From assembly GCF_030818015.1 (NCBI RefSeq), contig NZ_JAUSZX010000001.1, forward strand, positions 496,001-560,000: a stretch of DNA of 64,000 nt. The letters are read 5' to 3'. This document shows, piece after piece, positions 8,532 through 16,859 of the stretch. The notes under the pieces were generated by a model. That model did not search any database, had not been told where the DNA came from, and worked only from the letters and a program-made list of their open reading frames with translations. The stretch's first letter is position 1. Each line of letters starts with the position of its first letter. The position numbers were made by a program, and so were the translations under genes. Origin of the DNA: Arthrobacter globiformis (GTDB taxonomy: Bacteria; Actinomycetota; Actinomycetes; Actinomycetales; Micrococcaceae).

Positions 8532-9675
8532 GGTCGCTCCTGTGGTTGTCGTGGTCGGTGGTGACGGCGGAGGCGGCGTCCGGTTCGGTGGCTCCCGCGA
8601 AGCCGGGGCGGCCGCCAAAGGGATCCGTTGACTCCCAGAGGGTGGTGGGGGCTGACCTGCGCACGGCCGGGATCACCTCGAGCGCGAACCGCTCCAGGAT
8701 GTCCAACTGCTGCTCGAAGGGCAGGGTGGTGGGCAGCGAGATGGACTGCAGGTCGTGCCCGTAGAGCTCGTGGTAGCTAAGGATCTTGTCGATCACCTGT
8801 TCCGGGCTGCCGACGAGTGCCGGCCCCTCCGCCACCGCGTGGTCGATGTCCCGGAACGGCGAGTTGTTCCCGGGAACGTTGCGTGCAGCCGTGAGTCCCT
8901 CGTACACCGGGCCGTACTGGCGCTTGGCCTCCTGCGTGGTGTCGGCAATGAACACTCCGCCGGCCCCGCTGCCCGAGCCCAGGTAGCGGTGCCGCGGATC
9001 GTGGCCGTGCCGCTCGTACTCCGCCACGTAGTGGTCGATGAGCACCTTGTAGTTTTCCCGCGGCTGGATGGCGTTCGCGGTGAACAGCGGGTCGCCCCAG
9101 CGCGCGGCCAGAGCCGCCGACGTTAGCGTTGTAGCAGAGCCGTGCCAAATCCGCGGGGAACCGGCATAGGGGCGGGGCGTGGTGGTGGTTTTATCGGTGA
9201 GCGTCGGACGGAAGCGGCCGGACCACGTCACGTCTTCCTCGCGCCAGAGCCGGCGCAGCAGGGCGTACTTCTCCTCCAGCAGGTCCCACTGGGCCGCGAG
9301 GTCCAGGCCGAAGAGCGGGTACTGCAGCACCTCGTTGCCCTTGCCGATCACCAGTTCCAGCCGGCCGCGGCTGAGCTGGTCGATCGCGGCGTAGTCCTCA
9401 GCCACCCGCACGGGGTCCAGGACGGACAGGACGGTGACGCCGCTCTGCAGCCGAATCCGGGAGGTGACGGCCGCGATGGCGGCGAGCACCGTGGTGGGGG
9501 AGGACGAGATGAACTCCCCGGCATGCCGCTCGCCCACCGAGAAGCTGTCGTAGCCGAGCTCCTCGGCGCGGCGCGCTGTCTGCACCACCTGGTTCAGCCG
9601 GTCGGCGGTGGAGACGATTTCCCCGGTGACCGGATTCTTCAGGTGCGGAATGATGTCCAGGACCTGGAACTTCAT
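8509..9675 (-). CDS. LLM-class flavin-dependent oxidoreductase
   Basis: 388 residues starting MKFQVLDIIPHLKNPVTGE. Typical luciferase-like features are ARRAEELGYDSFSVGERHAGEFISSSPTTVLAAIAAVTSRIRLQSGVTVLSVLDPVRVAEDYAAIDQLSRGRLELVIGKGNE (read in separate blocks through residues 36-116), with the GRLELVIGKG phosphate-binding region. A late helix has DHAVAEGPALVGSPEQVIDKI, usual in F420/FMN-dependent members. The last 35 residues are histidine- and aspartate-rich and overlap the DUF1684 start. It directly follows the ABC substrate-binding protein (four-base overlap), so it probably acts on the imported compound. Confidence 0.85.
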   Translation of the reverse strand: MKFQVLDIIPHLKNPVTGEIVSTADRLNQVVQTARRAEELGYDSFSVGERHAGEFISSSPTTVLAAIAAVTSRIRLQSGVTVLSVLDPVRVAEDYAAIDQLSRGRLELVIGKGNEVLQYPLFGLDLAAQWDLLEEKYALLRRLWREEDVTWSGRFRPTLTDKTTTTPRPYAGSPRIWHGSATTLTSAALAARWGDPLFTANAIQPRENYKVLIDHYVAEYERHGHDPRHRYLGSGSGAGGVFIADTTQEAKRQYGPVYEGLTAARNVPGNNSPFRDIDHAVAEGPALVGSPEQVIDKILSYHELYGHDLQSISLPTTLPFEQQLDILERFALEVIPAVRRSAPTTLWESTDPFGGRPGFAGATEPDAASAVTTDHDNHRSDHAHVYAH

Positions 9676-10736
9676 TTCGCGGCCCCCGTCTGTGTTGTCC
9701 CCGTCTGCGCTGCCCCAGTCTGGGTGGAAGCGAAGTTTGCCTCGGTCACGGTCTTGGATTCCGGCAGGGCTTCCTCGGACAGTCCCCAGCGGTCCAGCAC
9801 CTTGGCGTAGGAGCCGTCCTTGATGGCGGAGTTCAGTGCCTCGGTGATCACCGGTGCCAGGCCGTTGCCCTTGAGCGTGGTGGCGGCCACCAGGGTCTCC
9901 GACGGCCAGCCGGCGTTGACCTTGCCGACGATCTTGAGGTCGTCGCGGGTGTTTTCCCGGTAGACCGTCGAGGGGTAGGGCGCGATGTTCAGGTCGGTCC
10001 GTCCGGAAGACAGCGCAAGGATGGTGTCGGCGTCGGACGAGTAGTACTGAAGGGTTGCAGGCTCCTTGCCCTTGGCCTCGAGCTCCTTGTTCCAGGCCAG
10101 CAGGATCTTCTCCTGGTTGGTGCCCGAGCCCACGGAAACCTTCAGGCCGGAGATGTCGTCGGCGCCCCGGATGTTGTAGGACGCGGACTTCTTCGCCTCG
10201 AAGCCCATGTACGCGGCCCGGTAGCTGGCGAAGTCGAACAGCTTCACCCGGTCCTTGTTGATGCCCACGTTGGAGAACACCGCCTCGAAGTCGCCGGACT
10301 GGGTTTTCAGGGGCCAGTTCTCCCAGGACGTGACCTGGATATCGAGCTCCAGGCCCAGCTTGTCCGCCACCAGCTGGGCGATGTCCAGCTCGGAGCCGAT
10401 GGGAGTCTTGTCGTCCGTGGCGTGGAAGGACAGCGGGATGGAGCCAGCGGTGGTGGCCACCGTGAGCTTGCCGTCCTTGCCGATCAGCGCCGGCACCTTG
10501 GCGGCCAGCCCGGCGTCCTTTTCGGCGCGGATCCGCTGCTGGTCCGGTGATGTGTTGTAGACGACGCCGTTGCGGGCCGCCGTCGTCGCCGCACCTGATG
10601 CGGCGCCGGTGGGACCGCCGGAGGCGGCGGCGCCGGGATCGGAGCAGGCGGACAGGGCCGCGGTGCCCAGCAGGGTACCGACAAGAACGACGGCGGGCAG
10701 CGCGCCGTTGCGGCGCTGTCTGGAGAGGAGTGCCAT
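9672..10736 (-). CDS. ABC transporter substrate-binding lipoprotein, family 3 (amino-acid type)
   Basis: 354 residues. A basic N-terminus (MALLSRQRRNGA) and hydrophobic stretch end in the lipobox LSAC, so the mature protein is lipid-anchored outside the membrane. The SBP_bac_3 fold is recognisable: KLTVATTAGSIPLSFHATDDKTPIGSELDIAQLVADKLGLE, then SGDFEAVFSNVGINKDRVKLFDFA and ISGLKVSVGSGTNQEKIL. Such proteins capture polar amino acids, cystine or opines for the downstream permease and ATPase. Gene order here is permease, ATPase, binding protein. The C-terminus carries a short threonine/glutamine/alanine repeat (QTGAAQTGTTQTGAAK), probably a flexible tail. The ligand is not known; the monooxygenase neighbours suggest a sulfur- or nitrogen-containing compound. 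Confidence 0.87.
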   Translation of the reverse strand: MALLSRQRRNGALPAVVLVGTLLGTAALSACSDPGAAASGGPTGAASGAATTAARNGVVYNTSPDQQRIRAEKDAGLAAKVPALIGKDGKLTVATTAGSIPLSFHATDDKTPIGSELDIAQLVADKLGLELDIQVTSWENWPLKTQSGDFEAVFSNVGINKDRVKLFDFASYRAAYMGFEAKKSASYNIRGADDISGLKVSVGSGTNQEKILLAWNKELEAKGKEPATLQYYSSDADTILALSSGRTDLNIAPYPSTVYRENTRDDLKIVGKVNAGWPSETLVAATTLKGNGLAPVITEALNSAIKDGSYAKVLDRWGLSEEALPESKTVTEANFASTQTGAAQTGTTQTGAAK

Positions 10737-10745
10737 AAGAGTTCC

Positions 10746-11555
10746 TTAGATGTTGAAGGCGGGCTCGATCACCTTGGAGAAGAAACTCCTGGTGCGTTCT
10801 TCCTGCGGGTTCGTGAAAATGTCTTGGGGTTTGCCTTGTTCGACTATCTGGCCCTGGTCCATGAACACCACGGTGTCCGCCACGTCGCGGGCAAAGCCCA
10901 TCTCGTGCGTGACGATGATCAGGGTGGTGCCGGACTTGGCCAGCTCGCGGATCACGTCCAGCACCTCGTTGACCAGTTCCGGGTCAAGGGCAGAGGTGGG
11001 CTCGTCGAAGAGCAGGATCTTCGGGTCCAGTGCCAGGGCTCGGGCGATGGCGACGCGCTGCTGCTGGCCGCCCGAGAGCTGGCGGGGGTACGCATCGGCA
11101 CGCTCCCGCAGGCCCACACGGTCCAGGAGTTCCAGGCCGCGCTCGCGGGCCTCGGCCTGAGACCGTCCCTGCGCGACGACGGGGGCCTCGGTCACGTTCT
11201 CCAGCGCCGTGAGGTGCGGGAACAGGTTGAAGTTCTGGAACACCATGCCGATTTCGGTGCGCTGCTTCAGGATGTCCCTCTCGGGCAGCTCGTGCAGCTT
11301 GTTCCCTTTGACCCGGTAGCCCACCAGCTGGCCGTCGATGGCGATGAACCCGGCATCCACCTTTTCCAGGTGGTTGATGGTCCGCAGCAGGGTGGACTTC
11401 CCGGAACCCGAAGGGCCGACGATGACGGCCACGCCGCCGGGCTCCACCGTCAGGGAAATGCCCTTCAGGACTTCGGTGGGGCCAAAGGACTTCCGGACCT
11501 TGGTGATTTCGACAAGTCCGCGCGTGGGGGCGAGGGCCTCAAGTGTTGTGCTCAT
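10746..11555 (-). CDS. Polar amino acid ABC transporter ATPase
   Basis: 269 residues from ATG 11555; GGAAGGAA lies eight bases upstream. An ATG at 11564 in the same frame is possible but lies on top of that ribosome-binding site. Walker A is [10 protein letters not shown]-loop [18 protein letters not shown], signature [15 protein letters not shown], Walker [15 protein letters not shown], and the H-loop is [13 protein letters not shown]. The overall sequence matches GlnQ/ArtP/TcyC-type ATPases that energise family 3 importers. It sits between the permease (five-base gap) and the binding protein (nine-base gap). Confidence 0.92.
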   Translation of the reverse strand: MSTTLEALAPTRGLVEITKVRKSFGPTEVLKGISLTVEPGGVAVIVGPSGSGKSTLLRTINHLEKVDAGFIAIDGQLVGYRVKGNKLHELPERDILKQRTEIGMVFQNFNLFPHLTALENVTEAPVVAQGRSQAEARERGLELLDRVGLRERADAYPRQLSGGQQQRVAIARALALDPKILLFDEPTSALDPELVNEVLDVIRELAKSGTTLIIVTHEMGFARDVADTVVFMDQGQIVEQGKPQDIFTNPQEERTRSFFSKVIEPAFNI

Positions 11556-11560
11556 CGGAA

Positions 11561-12601
11561 TCATTTCCTTCCGGTGGTGTTGACCGGGGCGTGGGCGGCG
11601 AAGAACTTCCGGGCCTTCTGCAGCGGTGTGAGGGGCAGGGTGCGCACCGCACCCTTGGAGTAGTGGCGTTCGATGTAGTACTGGAACACGCTGAGCACGG
11701 AGGTGATCACCACGTACCAGAGCGTGGCCACGAGCAGCAGCGGCAGGACCTGCTGGGTGCGGTTGTAAATGACCTGCACGGTGTAGAAGAGCTCCGAGTA
11801 GGCCAGGACGTAGACGATCGAGGTGCCCTTGACCAGTCCGATGATCTCGTTGAAGGCCGTGGGCAGGATGGCGCGCATGGCCTGGGGCAGCACAATCCGG
11901 GTGGACCTGCGCCAAGCGGGAATCCCCAGGGCGGCTGCTGCCTCGAGCTGGCCCTGGTCCACGGACAGGATGCCGCCGCGGATGATCTCGGCCGAGTAGG
12001 CGGCCTGGTTCAGCGTCAGGCCTAGCACGGCGGCCGCGAACTGGCTGATCAGGGTGGTGGTCTGCGCCTCGAAGAACCGGATGTCCGTGAACGGGATGCC
12101 CAGGCTGATCTTCTCGTAGAGGTAGCCCAGGTTGTACCAGAGGAGCATCTGGACCAGCAGTGGTGTGGACCGGAAGATCCACGAGAATGTCCAGGACACG
12201 GAGACCAGCAGCGGCGATGCGGACAGCCGCATCAGGGCGAGGATGAAGCCCAGAATGAAGCCGAGCGCCCCGGAGATGGCCGTGAGCTTGAGGGTTTCCA
12301 CCAGGCCGTTCACCACGGACTTGGCGGTGAACCACTGGGCCACCACGCCCCATTCCCAGCGCGGGTTGGTTGCCAGGGACCATGCGACGGCAGCCACCCC
12401 GAGTGCCACCAGCACGGTGCCCACCCAGCGCCACGGGCGGCGGGCAGGAACCAGCCGGTAGTCGGCGTAGTCGACGGCGGCACGCAGCTCGGCGGGGCGG
12501 GCCGGCTCCGCCGAAGACGGTGTCCCGCTGGCGGCCGGCGCGTCAGTGGGGGACGGTGCCTCAGGTGGGGACTGGGACGTCCTGGTTGCTGCTGAACTCA
12601 T
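11561..12601 (-). CDS. Polar amino acid ABC transporter permease (HisM/TcyB type)
   Basis: 346 residues from ATG 12601. The first 65 residues are a serine/proline/alanine-rich cytoplasmic extension that is unusual for the family. Membrane segments follow, starting at WRWVGTVLVALGVAAVAWSL. The 3-TM amino acid permease core is AKSVVNGLVETLKLTAISGALGFILGFILALMRLS, then the EAA loop AAALGIPAWRRSTRIVLPQAMRAILPTAFNEIIGLVKGTSIVYVLAYSEL. The tail ends IERHYSKGAVRTLPLTPLQK, as in many TcyB-like proteins. It is the first gene of a seven-gene operon running down to 5028. Confidence 0.9.
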   Translation of the reverse strand: MSSAATRTSQSPPEAPSPTDAPAASGTPSSAEPARPAELRAAVDYADYRLVPARRPWRWVGTVLVALGVAAVAWSLATNPRWEWGVVAQWFTAKSVVNGLVETLKLTAISGALGFILGFILALMRLSASPLLVSVSWTFSWIFRSTPLLVQMLLWYNLGYLYEKISLGIPFTDIRFFEAQTTTLISQFAAAVLGLTLNQAAYSAEIIRGGILSVDQGQLEAAAALGIPAWRRSTRIVLPQAMRAILPTAFNEIIGLVKGTSIVYVLAYSELFYTVQVIYNRTQQVLPLLLVATLWYVVITSVLSVFQYYIERHYSKGAVRTLPLTPLQKARKFFAAHAPVNTTGRK

Positions 12602-12846
12602 GCGCCATCTCGCTTCTTCCGGCTGGTTATTCGGGGTAGTTGGCTGCAAATCTAGGTGCGCCCGGAAGGTCCGGCAAAGCCGTCTGTTGCATTCGTTCAC
12701 GCGGCTTAGCGGGGCGTCATGAGACGAATTCTTGCCCTGATTTACGCGCCGTTACGCGGGGTGAACGGCCGTGACAGGGCCTTCGACCGGCGGTTTGTCC
12801 AGACCCTAGATTGAGGGCTCCGAGCCGTTTCTAATCAGGAGTTCCG
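12602..12846. promoter_or_regulatory. Divergent promoter region of the ABC/monooxygenase operon and the FAD protein gene
   Basis: The 245-base spacer has no coding signal. It contains oppositely oriented CGTTCAC (12694-12700) and GTGAACG (12761-12767), in related contexts (CGTTCACGCGG on one side, GCGGGGTGAACG on the other). These are plausible half-sites for a regulator of both directions, with a second ACGCG-rich segment between. No regulator gene is adjacent, so the protein involved is unknown. Confidence 0.35.
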
Positions 12847-14781
12847 ATGCCAGCGCAGCACCCATCCGTGGTCTTCATCGGCGGTGGTCCGCGCACGGCC
12901 GGCATCCTCGAGCGGCTCGCGGCCAACAGGCCCGGGCTGGCGGAGGGTCCGCTGCAGATCCACATCGTGGAACCGTACGAGCCCGGATCCGGCAGGATCT
13001 GGCGCTACGACCAGCACCCCGGCCTGATGCTGAATTCCGCCGCGCAGGACGTCACCATGTTCACCGACTCCTCAGTGGTCTGCGAGGGCCCGGCCATCGA
13101 CGGGCCGGGACTGGCCGCGTGGGCTGCCGGCATCCTGGACGGTTCCATCAACGACGCGCCGGCCCTGCCCCCGCACCTGCAGGAACAGCTGCGGCAGCTG
13201 ACGGGCGGCACCTTTCCCACCCGCCAGCTTCAGAGCAAGTACCTCGAGTGGTTCTTCCGCCGCGCCGTCCTCGCCCTGGGCAGCGACGTCCGCGTCACCG
13301 TCCACCGCGACACCGCGGTCAGCGTCGAACCACAGGGCGCCGACGACGACAGGTACAGCGTTGGGCTGGCCGGCGGCGGCACTTTGCACGCCGACGTCGT
13401 GATTACCGCCGTGGGGCACACAGACGCGGAGCCCGATGCCCGCTCCGCTGCCTGGTCCGCGTTTGCGGCCCGGAACGGCGGGTTCCATGCGGCACCCAGC
13501 TACACCACCGACGTCGACTATTCACCCGTCGCGCCCGGCCAGGACGTCATCGTCTCCGGCATGGGCCTGGCGTTTGTGGACCTGCTGGTGCTGCTCACCG
13601 AAGGCCGCGGTGGCCGTTTTGAAGAGGCGGCCGACGGCGGGCTGCGCTACCTTCCGTCCGGAGCCGAGCCCAGGCTCTGGGCAGGTTCGCGCCGTGGGGT
13701 GCCGTTCCACTCCAAGATCTCCGTGGCCCTGCGCGGCGAATCGGCGGCGGCGCCTCGGTTCTTCACCGCTGCCGCCGTGGACGCGCTCCTGGCGGAACAC
13801 GCCGAACTGGATTTCCGCTCTCACCTCTGGCCCCTGATCGCCAAGGACGCCGGCTACGGCTACTACCGCGAACTGTTCACCGGCAGCCCGGAGCGCGTGG
13901 CGCTGGGCTGGGACGAGTTTGCCGGGCGGTTTGCTGCCCTCGACTGGTACAGCAGCGCCCGCCACGAGCTCGTCGCAGCGGCCGTGCCGGATTCTGAGCT
14001 GCACCTGGACCTCGAACGGCTGGACAAGCCGTTCGGCGGGCGGCTTTTCACCAGCCACGATGACGTCCAGGCGGCGGTGGCCGCCTACATCGAGCATGAC
14101 CTCGAACTGCGGACGGGACCCGACCACCCGGAAACGCTGGCACTGTTCATGGCCCTGCTGAAGGTGTACATGGAGCTGGGCAGGCTCGTCCCGCCCGAAC
14201 GGCTGAACGCGCGCTCGCAGGAGGACGTGCACGGCTGGTGGCACGGGTTCTTCAGCTTCGTGGATTCCGGCCCGCCGCCCCACCGCCTGCGCGAGATGCT
14301 GGCCCTCCACCGCGCCGGACTGCTGCACTTCCTGGGACCGGGACTTGCGGTCGCCGCCGATGACGCCACCGGCGAGTTCGTGGCGACGTCCGCGCAGTCA
14401 CCGGTAAGCGTGCGTGCGAACGCCTTCATCGAGGCGCGGCTGCCCGGTCCCGCCGTGGCCCGCTCCGCGAACCCGCTGCTCCGCTCGCTGCACGGCACCG
14501 GCCTGGGCGCGGAGCAGCACCTGCTCACGTCCGACGGCGGCCACTCCACCGGCCGGCTCCTGATCACCTCGGGCCACCGGATTGTGGGCCGCGGCGGCGG
14601 CACCCGGAACCGCCTGTTCGGCATCGGCCCCGGGACCTCCGGCTGGGGAGCGGGCGCGTTTGCCCGGCCCGGCACCAACGCGGCGCCCTTCCGGGAGAAC
14701 GACGCCCTGGCCCGAAAAATACTTGAAGCGTTGTCCGGCGCCGGCCGGCCACGCACAGCTGCCGCCGTCGGAAAGGCCTGA
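12847..14781 (+). CDS. FAD/NAD(P)-binding protein (NAD_binding_9 family)
   Basis: 644 residues, with CAGGAGTTCCG directly before ATG. The N-terminal dinucleotide-binding motif is VVFIGGGPRTAGILERL (residues 8-24). It continues with EPYEPGSGRIWRYDQHPGLMLNS, the pattern of the HFG-type FAD/NAD(P)-binding family. A second region near VIVSGMGLAFVDLLVLLTEGRGGRF could bind the pyridine nucleotide. These large proteins are often next to siderophore, amino acid or sulfur genes, but a defined reaction is rarely known. It is divergent from the seven-gene operon and four bases from overlapping the GNAT gene. An oxidoreductase acting on the same compound class, or even a source of reduced flavin, is possible but unproved. 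Confidence 0.75.
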   Translation: MPAQHPSVVFIGGGPRTAGILERLAANRPGLAEGPLQIHIVEPYEPGSGRIWRYDQHPGLMLNSAAQDVTMFTDSSVVCEGPAIDGPGLAAWAAGILDGSINDAPALPPHLQEQLRQLTGGTFPTRQLQSKYLEWFFRRAVLALGSDVRVTVHRDTAVSVEPQGADDDRYSVGLAGGGTLHADVVITAVGHTDAEPDARSAAWSAFAARNGGFHAAPSYTTDVDYSPVAPGQDVIVSGMGLAFVDLLVLLTEGRGGRFEEAADGGLRYLPSGAEPRLWAGSRRGVPFHSKISVALRGESAAAPRFFTAAAVDALLAEHAELDFRSHLWPLIAKDAGYGYYRELFTGSPERVALGWDEFAGRFAALDWYSSARHELVAAAVPDSELHLDLERLDKPFGGRLFTSHDDVQAAVAAYIEHDLELRTGPDHPETLALFMALLKVYMELGRLVPPERLNARSQEDVHGWWHGFFSFVDSGPPPHRLREMLALHRAGLLHFLGPGLAVAADDATGEFVATSAQSPVSVRANAFIEARLPGPAVARSANPLLRSLHGTGLGAEQHLLTSDGGHSTGRLLITSGHRIVGRGGGTRNRLFGIGPGTSGWGAGAFARPGTNAAPFRENDALARKILEALSGAGRPRTAAAVGKA

Positions 14782-15336
14782 ATGATGCACTTGGAAACAA
14801 CCCAGCAACTGGAAACAACGCAGCAACTGGAAGCAACCCCTGGACACCTCATCCTCCTCGAACTGCCCATGCACGACCCCCGGGTCCGGCCGCTCCTGGA
14901 CGAGCTGGCTGTCGAGTACGACACCCGCTACGGCGACCTGTTCGGCCGGGGCGCGGCTGCGGAGGAACTGAACAGATACCCGGCCGAGGAATTCGAGGCG
15001 CCGTCCGGTGCACTGCTGATCATCCAGGAGAACGGCGAGTCCGTGGCCGGCGGAGCCTACCGCCGGTACGACGCGGCAACCGCCGAGTTCAAGCGGATCT
15101 GGACGCACTCTGCCCACCGGCGGCGCGGCCTCGCGCGGCGGGTACTGGCGGAGCTGGAGCGGTTGGCGGTCGAGCGCGGGTACCGCAGCGTCTACCTCAC
15201 CACGGGTCCGCGCCAGCCGGAGGCCAAGCACCTGTACCTGAACACCGGGTACACGGCGCAGTTCGACCTGGCCGCCGATCCCGAGACCATCGGGCCGCTG
15301 GCGTTCACGAAGGGTCTGGCTCTCCTGGAAAACTGA
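14782..15336 (+). CDS. GNAT-family N-acetyltransferase
   Basis: 184 residues. The acetyl-CoA loop is IWTHSAHRRRGLARRVLAELERLAVERGYRSVYLTTGPRQPEAKHLYLNTGYT (about residues 109-161). The R-R-G-L-A motif and the Y-L-N-x-G-Y end are typical. The first 20 residues are made of an 18-base repeat (LETTQQ twice, then LEATP), absent from ordinary family members and probably disordered. ATG 14782 immediately follows the FAD protein stop, so it is translationally coupled. The acceptor substrate is unknown; methionine-sulfone or amino-acid analogue detoxification would fit this region. Confidence 0.85.
   Translation: MMHLETTQQLETTQQLEATPGHLILLELPMHDPRVRPLLDELAVEYDTRYGDLFGRGAAAEELNRYPAEEFEAPSGALLIIQENGESVAGGAYRRYDAATAEFKRIWTHSAHRRRGLARRVLAELERLAVERGYRSVYLTTGPRQPEAKHLYLNTGYTAQFDLAADPETIGPLAFTKGLALLEN
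14791..14838. repeat. 18-bp tandem repeat at start of GNAT gene
   Basis: Units begin at 14791, 14809 and 14827 with the pattern TTGGAAACAACCCAGCAA and its near copies; the third is partial. They keep frame and encode LETTQQ-LETTQQ-LEATP. Copy number could vary between strains. Confidence 0.85.
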
Positions 15337-15342
15337 CCCGGT

Positions 15343-16629
15343 TCAGCGGATCGGAGAACCGAGGTTCACCGGGTCCTCATCCGTGAGGTAGGCAAGCTCG
15401 GAGTGTGCGGCCAGATCGATGCCGCGGAGTTCGTCATCCTCGTCGATTCGCAGCCCCATGGCCACGTTCACGACCTTCGCGATGACCCATGTCAACCCGA
15501 AGGAATAGACCAGCACGGCTACCGTGGCAAGTGTCTGGATACCGAGCTGCCGGAGTCCGCCGCCGTAGAGCAGGCCACTGACTCCATTTGGTGCGCTGTC
15601 CGTGGCGAAGATGCCAATCAGGAGCGTGCCGATGATGCCGCCCACGAGGTGCACGCCCACCACGTCCAGGGAATCGTCGAATCCCAGCCGGAACTTCCAT
15701 TCGATCGCGAGTGAGCAGACCGCGCCGGCGATGGCGCCGATGGCCACGGCCCCGAGCGGGCTGACGGCACCGCAGGCGGGGGTGATGGCGACGAGGGCGG
15801 AGACCAGGCCCGAGGCGGCGCCCATACTGGTGGTGGCGCCGTGCCTGATGCGCTCAACCAGTGCCCAGGCGAGCAGGCCGGCAGCGGCCGCCACCGCGGT
15901 GTTGAGGAACACCACGGACGCCGCGTGCCCGGCGGCCAGCGAAGATCCGGCGTTGAAGCCGAACCACCCCACCCAGAGCAGGCCGGCGCCCACCAGTACG
16001 AGCGGGCGGCTGTGCGGCTTCGAGTGCTCCATCTTGGGCCAGCCCTTGCTCCTGCCCAATACCAGGGCCAGGGCAAGCGCGGCGGCACCGGCGTTCATGT
16101 GGACAGCTGTTCCGCCGGCGTAGTCGATGGCCTTGATGCCGTTGGCGATCCAGCCGCCTTTCATGGAGCCGTCCGCCGCGTCGAACGCGAACACCCAGTG
16201 CGCGATGGGGAAATAAACCAGGGTTGCCCATACGCCGGCGAACACCATCCAGGCGCCGAACTTCATCCTGCCGGCGGCCGCCCCGGCAACCAGCGCGGTG
16301 GTCACGCAGGCGAAGAACAGCTGGAACGCGGCGAACAGGGCCCCGGGCAGGGCGGCACCGGGTTTATCCGCCAGCAAAGGCTCCAAGCCGACGAATTGCG
16401 TGACGTCCCCGATCAGGCCCAGGCCGTTCACGGAATTGCCAAAGGCCATCGAGTATCCAAACAGTGCCCACAGCACGGCCACGAGGCTGGCCCCGCCGAA
16501 ACACATCATCATCATGTTCAGGATCCGGCGGGACCCCACCATGCCCCCGTAGAAGAGGGCCAGGGCGGGAATCATCATGCACACCAGTGCGGAACTTGCG
16601 AGGATCCAGGCAACATCTCCAGCGTTCAT
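15343..16629 (-). CDS. amt: Ammonium transporter
   Basis: 428 residues from ATG 16629, with GTGGAG eight bases upstream; the GTG giving four more residues is part of that ribosome-binding site. Eleven hydrophobic segments are expected. The twin pore histidines are visible in TAVHMNAGAAALALALVLG and in DDSLDVVGVHLVGGIIGTLLIG. Both are positioned as in AmtB. FYGGMVGSRRILNMMMMCF is the start of the conserved early region. It ends six bases from the convergent GNAT gene. No glnK follows, which is common in organisms with the PII gene elsewhere. A possible GlnR box lies about 100 bases upstream. Confidence 0.95.
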   Translation of the reverse strand: MNAGDVAWILASSALVCMMIPALALFYGGMVGSRRILNMMMMCFGGASLVAVLWALFGYSMAFGNSVNGLGLIGDVTQFVGLEPLLADKPGAALPGALFAAFQLFFACVTTALVAGAAAGRMKFGAWMVFAGVWATLVYFPIAHWVFAFDAADGSMKGGWIANGIKAIDYAGGTAVHMNAGAAALALALVLGRSKGWPKMEHSKPHSRPLVLVGAGLLWVGWFGFNAGSSLAAGHAASVVFLNTAVAAAAGLLAWALVERIRHGATTSMGAASGLVSALVAITPACGAVSPLGAVAIGAIAGAVCSLAIEWKFRLGFDDSLDVVGVHLVGGIIGTLLIGIFATDSAPNGVSGLLYGGGLRQLGIQTLATVAVLVYSFGLTWVIAKVVNVAMGLRIDEDDELRGIDLAAHSELAYLTDEDPVNLGSPIR

Positions 16630-16725
16630 TTCGGACTCCACTCAAGAAATCGGTGGGTGGCATTTTGCTGAGACCCGGAAGAATGCCGTTGTCCCCACAA
16701 CATAGAGCGCCGGAATCCGCGGTAG

Positions 16726-16752
16726 GTTTCGGGCATGTAAATTGCTTGTTAC
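16726..16752 (-). promoter_or_regulatory. Possible GlnR box upstream of amt
   Basis: On the minus strand the region reads GTAAC-n6-TTTAC-n6-GAAAC. The last two elements fit the actinobacterial GlnR half-site pair (GTnAC-n6-GAAAC) with one mismatch. It lies about 100 bases upstream of the ammonium transporter start, as nitrogen regulators of amt usually do. The first GTAAC element does not complete the ideal four-part site. Confidence 0.4.
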
Positions 16753-16787
16753 CACTGTTGCCGATCATCACTTTTGCTCGTTAAAAC

Positions 16788-16822
16788 GACGGCGTCGGGC
16801 CCCGTCAGGGCCCGCCGCCGTC
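16788..16822 (-). terminator. Intrinsic terminator after the membrane protein gene
   Basis: Fifteen-base arms (16788-16802 and 16808-16822) pair with one mismatch around a five-base loop. On the minus strand the stem is followed by GTTTTAACG. It lies 38 bases beyond the stop of the gene at 16860 and before the amt promoter. Confidence 0.75.
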
Positions 16823-16859
16823 GCGTCAGTGTTGAGTCGTGTCTGGAGAGAAAGAGCTC

